From Spirogloea muscicola (lineage: Eukaryota; Streptophyta; Zygnematophyceae; Spirogloeales; Spirogloeaceae), in contig WELB01000430.1 of assembly GCA_009602725.1 (NCBI GenBank), positions 17,295 through 31,290 of the forward strand: DNA of 13,996 nucleotides, read 5' to 3'. Shown here in pieces: positions 1-7,919 of the stretch; the stretch's first letter is position 1; every line of letters starts with the position of its first letter. A program made the position numbers and the translations under genes. The notes beneath the pieces are model-generated. The model saw only the letters and a list, made by a program, of their open reading frames with translations. It was not told where the DNA came from and did no database searches.

Positions 1-780
1 CAAGCGCTTGCTTTGCACCGCCGCGCTGGTCGCGCCCTTGCAGCAGCCTCTGGCTTGCGCAGCGGGGTTGCTCTTCCTCCCCTCAGCTCATCTGACTTCC
101 TACTGCTGACACGGGGGTATTGAGGGCGCCCTGTCTGCCTAGCCTTTGGCTCCGTCATGAACACCTGTATGCATCTGGCTGGCATTTCACAGCCGATTCT
201 TTCATATCAGCAGCCGCTTTCTTCTTTCTGGGCCTCGCGCCTACGCCGACTTCCTGCTGGCCGTGCTCCATCTAGCTCGACGCCAGCCCGCATAACGTTG
301 CCCACTGCTGGACATAGATTGCTCCCCGTCTCCCTCCCCCCCGTCCTCGCCCCACCCTCGCGCTGTGGCGCCTGCCAGTGGCACTCGCCGCCCCGCCGAG
401 CCCCTGCGGCGCCCGCGAGGCCGCCGCTCTGAAGGCCAAGCGGGCCCTGCCCGGCAACTGTGAGCTCCCTGGCTCTCCCGTGTCACCAGCCACACGGCCC
501 TGGCAGTCGCATCCTTGTCATATCTCATCAGGGCTGCGCTCACGCCGTAGGTCCCAGCCGGCTGTGCCACCTCAAGTTGACGCCGCAGTCCCGGCTCACC
601 GCTCCCCGACTCCTTGCTTCTCCTGGCAGGCGCCGCCGGCGTCAGCAAGCGGCCGTCCATGCAGGTGGCGCCCTGCACCATGCTGCACACTGCATGCCTA
701 CAAGGTCCCCTCATGTACCAGTGCACCGACTTAATGGTCGCCTGCTCCTGCCTCTCATGCCTCCGGGTTCTTCTGCGAGC
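1..780. other. GC-rich 5' flank, no supportable gene
   Basis: This stretch is C- and pyrimidine-rich with many CpG dinucleotides, unlike the more balanced DNA from 1000 to 7500. Open frames exist on both strands (for example 241-726 minus and 378-734 plus), but their translations are low-complexity Pro/Ala/Arg/Ser strings with no motif I recognise. High GC alone makes such frames likely by chance. It lies immediately upstream of the XPB-like locus, so it is most simply promoter and leader DNA of that locus, possibly including an N-terminal exon I could not place. No TATA box or other core promoter element was convincing. Confidence 0.4.
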
Positions 781-860
781 TCAGGCAGGAGGATCAGTGA
801 CTGGCAGCGAGACCGAACTTGAGGAGGATGTGCTCGTTTTGGAGGAGGAATCTGAGCAAG
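781..860 (+). other. Putative first recognisable XPB exon, acidic segment
   Basis: The frame that joins the rest of XPB by phase reads a Glu/Asp-rich stretch ending ...LEEESEQ, followed by a good donor (G|GTAAGT at 860/861). Plant and algal XPB proteins have a variable acidic N-terminus ahead of the first conserved domain, which fits. Joining to 1190 gives an uninterrupted acidic run ([15 protein letters not shown]). The left limit is a guess: no ATG in a convincing context could be chosen. The intron 861-1189 (329 nt) shows nothing else. Confidence 0.45.
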
Positions 861-2721
861 GTAAGTGCTTCATCGCTTCCAAACTCCAGGCGCAATTCTG
901 CTTGTCTACTTGGTCTAAGTAGTTCCCACCAGGGCTCTTGCTCACAGCAATGGTCCATGACGCCTTCTGAGGCTCAGGTAAGGTATTGAGGGGCAGCATC
1001 ACTTACAAGAGGGCAACTGCTACTCATTTCCTGCTAGACGAAATCGATGAAGTGGGTTCCTCTTCTTGTGGCTTGACTGATGTTGGGTGGACTGGTTGCC
1101 CGGGTCAGAGGTGAACATATCCAATTAGGCTTACGCACCCCTAGGCAAAGCTTCAGGTTCCTGTTTGATCTCATCGACCGGCCCTGCAGTGGATGAAGAA
1201 AGGGAGGGGGACGAGTATGGGAAGGATGCAGAGCAGGTTGTCAGGGCTAGGGACTTCTCGGACATGGAGCTGAAGCTTGACCATGCATTGCGCCCTCTGT
1301 GGGTCTGCATCGATGGCCGCATCTTCTTGGAGACATTCTCTCACTTGTACAAGCAGGCATACGACTTCCTCATCGCCATCGCCGAGCCTGTTTGCAGGTG
1401 CATGAGCCAGATGGCCTTTGCTTCTTGCACCGGCAAAAATTCCTGCCGGCCCCTGCAGTGACATTAATTTGCACGGTCGCAAAGAGAGCAAAGCAAGGCA
1501 TGGTTGTCCCTACTTGACATACGCTTGTGTTTGACCCTGTTGTCAGGCCAGAGAGCTTACACGAGTACAACTTGACCCCCCATTCCTTGTACGCGGCCGT
1601 CTCAGTTGGACTCTCCACAGAGACCATCATCACAGTGCTGGACCGGTTGTCCAAAACCAAGCTGCATAGTGAGATTGTGTCTTTCATCAGGAGCTCAACC
1701 CAGAATTATGGCAAGGTTAAGCTCGTCCTGCAGCGTAACCGCTTTTTTGTGGAGTCCCCTTATCCAGATGTGAGTGGATGCAACCTCCTTGTAGCTCTGC
1801 TGATATAGTAAGACTGGAGATTTAAGCACGTAATTTACATGCCATTTACATTTCCATTCAGTGATGCTGACACTGCAAGCCCGCCGTTGTCCTTCACTTG
1901 GACATTGGAGAAGCTGAAATGGCAGCACTCATATGTTGTCTCTATATATCGTCATCACAAGACCTTGTGTCTACTGTATGGTGTATAGGTCCTGAGGAAG
2001 CTGCTACAAGACGATACCATTTCTCGAGCATGCATAAACGCCCCTGTGATTGTGAGTGCAGCTTATTGTCAGCATATTCAAGGCAGCATATGTTGCTTGA
2101 ATGTTCTCTTGATTTGGCTTGTGCTTGTTGACATGAGCACCACTTCAATACGTCCTACTCCTGTACTGATCAAGACATGTATACTCTCTATGAGATGTGT
2201 CTTGCCAAGGGTGCACTTGTTGCATGAGAAGCATTCTGGTGAAGTCTACTTCAACTGGTCTCCTCTGCAATCGCAAATTTGGTGCATGTTTTGTGTGATG
2301 GGCAGCCTGGCAGCAGGCATGGAGACGAAGCTTTTACAGTGAGCAAGGCTCCACAGGAAGCTGCAGGAGCTGAGAAAGATCTGCTGGAAAGCGATGAAGC
2401 TGCTGCTGCTGTCCTGGAGGCACAAGAGACAAACATGCATTCCTTTGAGATTGACCCTGCCCAGGTGACATGTCTCTGCCACATGGTCATTTGTCAGTGT
2501 ATCTTGGGCAGAGCTTCTCCTACAGACTATTTCGGTGCAAGATGACTTCAGCACGTCAGTTGCTTCAATTGATTTTGGTTCTTTGGAGAAACAATGAAGG
2601 AAGGACACTGCAGTTACCCTGGCTGAGTGCTGTTGTAGGGATTGTCGTGTAGGTTGAGCATGTGAAGCAGCGATGCTTGCCTGGTGCCTTGAATCACCCT
2701 ATGCTGGAGGAGTACGACTTC

Positions 2722-2724
2722 TGA
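2722..2724 (+). other. Premature TGA in XPB exon (YDF-stop-ND)
   Basis: The exon 2653-2733 reads in frame through EEYDF and then TGA, followed by NDT. XPB proteins have Arg here (YDFRND). CGA to TGA is a single CpG transition. The stop lies just before the region leading into the helicase core. Confidence 0.85.
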
Positions 2725-3851
2725 AACGATACAGTGAGCAACACTGAAGCAATCACCAGGTCACTTGCTTTTGGTTGCTGTCAGCCCACTTGCAGACATA
2801 GAGCTCGACTCCTCAGAGGATTTGTCTTTTATGGACTGGGTGCAGCATTGAGGTGCTCCTTTTACTCTGGCAGGTCAATCCTGATCTGAATGTTGAGCTC
2901 AAACCGCATGCTCAGCCACGTCCATATCAGGAGAAAAGCCTAAGCAAGATGTTTGGTAATGGTGAGTTTTCATGACACAATGCTTATGAGAACTTGCCTA
3001 CACAGCTAGGCATGTTTCCAATGAATTTGCCATAAAAGCTGGTGTTACACTTCAAAGTGGCACGCTGAAACATGGTGTACACTCCCTAGAACCTCAATCA
3101 GATGCAAACTGGTCTGTGCAGGAAGGGCACGGTCTGGTATTATAGTGCTGCCTTGCGGTGCAGGAAAGTCACTGGTTGGAGTTTCAGCAGCAGTCCGCAT
3201 CCGCAAGAGCTGCCTGGTCCTGGCAACAAATGCTGTGTCTGTGGATCAATGGTGCTTCCAATTCAAGCTCTGGTCCACTGTGAGAGACGATCAGGTCAGA
3301 GCAGAGCTGAGCTGCGCCTTAATGTATAATGATCCGTTCATGGTCTGTGTCTGATGAGATGTTGATTGATATTTTGAGCTGTGCTAGTTGACAAGCCAGT
3401 CTTCGTTTTTGATGTAGATCTCGCGCTTCACTTCTGATAGCAAGGAGCGATTCAAGGGGCAGTGCGGAGTCGTTGTCACTACGTACAATATGATTGCCTT
3501 TGGTGGGAAGCGCTCAGTCGAGTCTGAGAGGATCATCCAGGATATACGATCCCAGGAGTGGGGCCTTCTTCTGATGGACGAGGTGAGACTTAACCAACAT
3601 CCGATTTAATCTTGTTGCTGCTATACCTGGACGCATGATGATGAAAGGTTTCCAGAGGGCCTCATTCTGGTCGTTCTGACAGACTCAACAGTGGTTGCCA
3701 TGCCCTTGTGGCTTTGCAGGTGCATGTTGTGCCAGCAGCGATGTTTCGTCGAGTGATCAGCGCTACACGCTCACACTGCAAACTTGGCCTTACTGCTACA
3801 CTAGTGAGGGAGGACGAAAGAATATCTGATCTCAACTTCCTGATCGGCCCA

Positions 3852-3854
3852 TAA
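3852..3854 (+). other. Premature TAA in XPB exon (LIGP-stop-LYEANW)
   Basis: In exon 3720-3989 the conserved LNFLIGP is followed by TAA and then [10 protein letters not shown] in the same frame. The family has Lys at this point, so AAA to TAA is the simplest change. Sequence on both sides is highly conserved and the frame is certain. Confidence 0.85.
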
Positions 3855-4225
3855 TTATATGAAGCAAACTGGTTGGATTTAGTCAGGGGAGGATTCATAG
3901 CAAATGTACAGTGCGTGGAAGTCTGGTGCCCCATGACCCGCGAATTCTATGCAGAGTATCTCAAGGACTCCAATGCTCGCAAACGCCAGGTTTGTATTTA
4001 GCTCCCTATGGACTTGCTATGGCCTCAACCCTTTGGATTTGGCAGCAGCTACAATGGAACCAGACTGTCGGCGGCATTGCACTGTACAGCAGGCTACCCA
4101 TAGGCCCAGAAGACAGCCTGGGAGGCCATGCGTAATTTTTGTCATGGGTCCTCATGGTCTGCTTTCATCCCTGCTGACTTTGTTGGCAGGCACTCTATGT
4201 GATGAATCCGAACAAGTTCCGAGCT

Positions 4226-4228
4226 TAA
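4226..4228 (+). other. Premature TAA in XPB exon (KFRA-stop-EYLI)
   Basis: In exon 4190-4353 the conserved NPNKFRA is followed by TAA and then [10 protein letters not shown] in the same frame. The usual residue is Cys (KFRACEFLI-like), so more than one base change may have occurred, or the ancestral residue differed. Confidence 0.8.
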
Positions 4229-4788
4229 GAGTATCTCATCCGCTTCCATGAACAGCAGCGAGGCGATAAGATTATTGTCTTCTCCGACAATCTGTTTGCT
4301 CTGCGTATGTATGCGGAGAAACTCCGCAGGCCAATGATATTTGGGCCAACCAGGTGCTACAGCTACGTAGCCTTACAGTTCTTTGGGCAGTCCTGTCAAG
4401 TATCGTGCTGATTCCATGGAGCTTGTCTTTGCTGACCTCTTTGGTGACCAATTTTTTTTTCTATCACTGGTACTTGCTCTTCAAAAGTGAACAAAGACTG
4501 AGGCAAGTGCACTTCGCAATTTGCAGTCATCATGAACGAACCAGGATATTGTATGCCTTCAAGCACAGCCCCGATGTCAACACTGTTTTACTATCCAAGG
4601 TACAAAGACTGAGCAAGCTCTGTTGTGGTACTTCTCATTTGTGATCTTAAATGATCACTTTGCAATACTTTGACCTCAAGGGAAGCCGTTGCTTATAGAA
4701 GCTAGGGCCTGTGTGCAATTTTGTGCAGGTTGGCGACAACAGCATAGACATTCCAGAAGCGAACGTGATCATTCAAATCTCCAGTCAT

Positions 4789-4793
4789 GTCGT
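4789..4793 (+). other. One-base deletion in XPB before motif VI
   Basis: After VIIQISSH (His codon 4786-4788) only five bases (gtcgt) precede the codons for SRRQEAQ, where six bases for two residues (Ala/Gly-Gly in the family) are expected. The exon 4729-5066 is 338 nt, exactly one short of the 339 needed for phase-0 ends on both sides. Reading straight on gives a stop within about a dozen codons. Confidence 0.8.
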
Positions 4794-4814
4794 TCCAGGC
4801 GCCAGGAGGCTCAG

Positions 4815-4817
4815 CAT
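4815..4817 (+). other. Motif VI Arg replaced by His (QHLGR)
   Basis: In the restored reading, motif VI reads EAQHLGR where XPB and related SF2 helicases have QRLGR. The codon is CAT, one transition from CGT and in CpG context. The arginines of motif VI are used for nucleotide hydrolysis in this superfamily, so even without the stops activity would be doubtful. Confidence 0.7.
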
Positions 4818-5832
4818 CTGGGAAGAATTCTGAGAGCTAAGGGCAAGCCTCAGGACCGGCAGGCAGGTGGTGCTGAAGAGTACAACGCCTTCTTTTATTC
4901 GCTGGTATCCACAGATACTCAAGAGATGTATTACAGCAACAAGCGGCAGCAATTTCTGATAGACCAAGGTTACTCCTTCAAGGTGGTGACCTCACTACCC
5001 CCTGCGGATGAGGGGCCTTCACTCGGTTATCACCACCTGGACGACCAGATGGACCTCCTCACGAAGGTTTGCATCTGACTGGATACACATTGTCCAGCAG
5101 ATTTGTTGCTTTGGCCGGTTGCCAGAGAACTATTGCTTGGGCGTGGATGTTCACTCGTAGGAGGATTTGCCTCGCCTTTGCAGGTCCTGAATGCTGGGGA
5201 AGCTGGACTGGCAGAGGATGACTCCTTGGAGGACCCTGACGACGTGACCAGGACGTCCTTGTCTGCCCGTCGGACAGTTGGATCAATGAGTGCAATGTCA
5301 GGAGCTAATGGCATGATATACATGGAGTACAGGTGTGGTGCTTATCATGATTCTCAAATGTGGTGCATGGCAGCATGAGCTGCAGTGATATGGGGGGAAA
5401 TCTTCAACTGCCTGTGTGGATGTTGTGAGTGTGTATGACCCTGAGGTTGACTTATGTAATAGTACGTTTAAGCGTGTTCTTGGTTGCTGCAGTACCAAGG
5501 GGCAAGCTGGTGGAGCAGGGCGCGGGGCTGGGAAGAGTGCAAAGCCCAAGGACCCCCTCAAGCGGCACACTCTATTCAAGAGCCGTTTCCGATAAGTGCT
5601 AGTTATGCTTCTGTGCTGGAGGAGCACAGATGGAGCAACCATACAACAAACACATGTCCACTGGTGGGTGATTGCTGGTGCCATTTCAATAGGAGCCTGA
5701 GAGGTTGAGTAGGAGACTGAAGTGGCAAGACCTGTTGCAGCCTACAGCAGACAAGGGTGTTATAACAGTGAATCATCCAGCACTCAGGTATTGTCCACTC
5801 TCGTGACATTGGTCTAGCTAGTCAGTGTGACA

Positions 5833-5863
5833 TTGACTTCGTGCTTTCTCCTTGACTTCGTGC
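5833..5863 (+). repeat. 12-bp direct repeat ttgacttcgtgc, two copies
   Basis: Exact copies at 5833-5844 and 5852-5863, spaced 7 bp apart. It is short and could be a local slippage duplication. A polypyrimidine/AG (tgcatgcag) follows directly. Confidence 0.7.
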
Positions 5864-5953
5864 ATGCAGTGGTTCCGGCTGTCATCACGATGATGCCCAC
5901 GTTTTGGCCATTGCTGGTCAGGTCAGCCAATGCAAGAAACAGAAGTCAACAGT

Positions 5954-5958
5954 TGTAA
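5954..5958 (+). terminator. Possible TGTAA poly(A) signal for the XPB copy
   Basis: TGTAA is the usual polyadenylation signal in chlorophyte green algae. This copy lies about 360 nt past the XPB stop. A pentamer occurs often by chance (another is near 6584), so this is only a candidate. Confidence 0.2.
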
Positions 5959-7147
5959 GCACAAAAACTGGACTTATACACTACAAGGTCTCGCTCGATG
6001 CATCACATCCCTCCCACCAATGCTTGCAGCGAAGGGAGCTTTGCAGTAGTTGCTGGTCACAATCCTGATGCCAAAGTTTTGCTCCTCACAAAGGCTGGCA
6101 GGTGGTCAGGCGTTTCAAGGCAACACCAGGACTTTGAATTAGGCAAATGCAGGCTTGCCTCTCCCTGCATTCCATCTGTATGTCAGCAAGCTGCACCTGG
6201 GATTATCTGCAAAAAATTGTCATGGCCGTTGGAGGGGTCCGCAAAGCCCTGAAAGTTGATGATACCCTCCAGAGGAGCAGTAGGGTTCTGCAGCTGATGC
6301 GCCTACAATCAGGCTCACTGTGCTCATAGCAATATCAGCTATCAGCTCATGCAAAAGTCTGTGTGGTGGGCTCACCGACTTCTGCATTGGGCCTGCGTAC
6401 TTGTGTGATCAAGTGCCTCCCCCTGCCTACATTACGTCAACTTGACTGGATACTGTCGATCTCCCCTGAGGAGGTTTGGGATTGGAGGCAAGCACGACAT
6501 GGAACAGGACCTCCAGACTAACAGTCAGTCTGAAAGGCTACCGCATTCAAGTGTCTGTGATTTGTGTTCTGATGGCCACAGTATCTGTAAAGGCAGGCGT
6601 TGATGATTTTTATGCCTTGGAGGAAGGGGCAGTAATGCGGGTACAGATTGTCATCTCACGCAATTGCCACACTTTGGTTACCATGAGGCCAAGAGAGTAT
6701 CTCCTGACACAGGAGTAGTGCAGTCCAGAGTTGCAAGAACTCTTTGTTGGGACATGGAGAAGTAAAGCATGTCGTACAATTCCTACTTGACATCTGAACG
6801 TACTTGCATTGGTGCAAGAGATGCCTAAGCTATCCCTTACAAGACCACCATTAGTCCTGCTGTGACAGGTAGATCAAAACATTGCTTTCAAGTAGCATGA
6901 CAAACTAAAGCTGCCCAAAGACAGCGAGTTTGGGTGTTGATTCCCCTCTTGGGCCAGATGCAGATCATGCAATTCTGCCAATGGAATACAGTTAGGCATA
7001 TTGGGCAAAGAATCATTGTAGCTGCACTTGCCTCATCTTTAACGCATATGAACGACTCATCTTCCACCCTTAATAACCACTCAACAGTGCCATGTTAGGA
7101 CGCTGCGAGACTATCAAAACTAACATGTTTATTGAGGGATGGCGCCT

Positions 7148-7152
7148 TTACA
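7148..7152 (-). terminator. Possible TGTAA poly(A) signal for the GH36 gene
   Basis: On the minus strand this reads TGTAA, about 590 nt past the GH36 stop codon, within a stretch lacking coding signal. The green-algal signal is known from the lineage; its use here is inferred only. Confidence 0.2.
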
Positions 7153-7740
7153 GACTGAACCAGGGTTGAGAAGCGTAGCCTGCGAGCTTAGAAGTCTGAT
7201 GTGCAAGCACAAAACGCATGTGCTTCACAAATCTCAGGAAAGCTTCCTGTTAAGCTAGAAACACCCAGTGCACTACTTCAAAATGGCAGCAATTGTGCTG
7301 GAGCAGTGGAAATTTTAACAAGTTGACTGAAGGGCTTCAAAGAATTAATTATCGAGGAGCAGAGAAAGTGCTATGTGAAGCTACAAGGAAAAGTAGTGGG
7401 TATTATAAGCAAGTAATTGTAGTGCTCTTCTACCTACTCTAGGATAAGCAAAGGGATAACGTAGATAAGTCTTCTGTTCCATCAGATTGTGTAGCCAATT
7501 TGGCAGTACCCACTGATAAGTATGGCTGCAGGGCTCGCATTGCAATGGCAAAGCTTTCAGATCGGCCTGCTGCAGGATATGAATGCTGGAGTGATGATAA
7601 CGCAGGACCACTTGGGAAAGACCAAAATTTGTGAGCTCTCAAGCAAAGGCAGATCATCTGCCAGCTTCTTTTGCGGCCAACTGCAGCCGGCAACTGCAGC
7701 TGACGGTTCGTGTTGAGTTCGAAGTGAGAACACCAATTCC

Positions 7741-7919
7741 TCACACCTCTACCCGCAGGGACCGAAACTTGGAACCCTCCAGCACAGGCAGAGTCATTGT
7801 GACTCGGCAACTTGCAGAATCGTAAATCATATCCACTCCACTTCCATCCAGGATACACTTTCGAGGTTTCCTTGTCGAGTAAACCACAAAATTTCCAGAA
7901 CCCCTGACCAGCATGTCCA
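7741..7919 (-). other. Terminal exon of the GH36 gene (C-terminal beta domain)
   Basis: The frame reads [16 protein letters not shown], then CILDG, and later [13 protein letters not shown] before ending ...LRVEV and TGA. This matches the family's C-terminal pattern (RG-G-FxxYSS-KP, C-hDG, VThxLP). The acceptor (tgtgtag, 7920-7922) has the phase required by the donor at 8070/8069. The 150-nt intron it removes is itself open for 42 codons in the upstream frame. Confidence 0.7.

Larger units (their letters stand above)
781..5595 (+). pseudogene. XPB: XPB/ERCC3-like TFIIH DNA helicase, broken copy
   Basis: Intact XPB is the 3'-5' SF2 helicase/translocase of TFIIH, acting in promoter opening and nucleotide excision repair in the nucleus. 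Exons inferred: ~781-860, 1190-1397, 1547-1769, 1989-2051, 2306-2464, 2653-2733, 2874-2961, 3122-3294, 3418-3582, 3720-3989, 4190-4353, 4527-4599, 4729-5066, 5184-5332, 5493-5595, all GT-AG and phase-compatible, about 778 codons (plant XPB is of similar length). Visible landmarks: N-terminal domain (RPLW..., [11 protein letters not shown]), Walker A PCGAGKS (X8 exon, 3122-3294), DEVH split across the 3582/3720 junction, [10 protein letters not shown] with the RED motif, [13 protein letters not shown], and the basic C-terminus ending in TAA at 5593. Breaks: TGA 2722, TAA 3852, TAA 4226, a one-base deletion near 4789-4793, and motif VI Arg replaced by His at 4815. The first stop, near residue 268, precedes every helicase motif. 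The first exon and start codon are uncertain. Introns are retained, so this arose by DNA duplication or in-place decay, not retroposition. Confidence 0.85.
5596..7740. other. Intergenic region between convergent genes
   Basis: This region lies between the XPB-copy stop and the GH36-gene stop. It should contain both 3' untranslated regions. From about 6720 to 7440 I see no coding signal on either strand. Between about 5870 and 6330 on the plus strand there are short frames separated by splice-like AG and GT sites, and a Lys/Arg/Ser-rich segment at about 6220-6305 that could be a scrap of a coding exon, but I cannot assign it. No tRNA, transposon end or inverted repeat was evident by eye. Confidence 0.5.

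Noticed and set aside
241-726. 161-codon minus-strand open frame (and overlapping plus frames) in the GC-rich left end
   Set aside because: Low-complexity Arg/Ala/Gly translation, no recognisable motif, and GC-rich DNA gives long chance frames on all strands.
1038-1051. A 14-nt microexon encoding DEIDE between the first two XPB exons
   Set aside because: It has an acceptable acceptor and acidic content, but ends in phase 0 while the next exon needs phase 1; joining 860 directly to 1190 works without it.
2722-4228. Stop-codon reassignment (TGA and TAA as sense codons)
   Set aside because: The stops would have to encode Arg, Lys and probably Cys. The GH36 gene ends with TGA and the XPB frame ends with TAA at the expected C-termini, so both act as normal stops.
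781-5595. Processed (retro) pseudogene
   Set aside because: At least 14 introns with intact GT-AG borders remain and no poly(A) tract or target-site duplication is seen.
6476-6718. 80-codon plus-strand frame in the intergenic region
   Set aside because: No motif, no partner exon, and start and frame have no support; probably chance.
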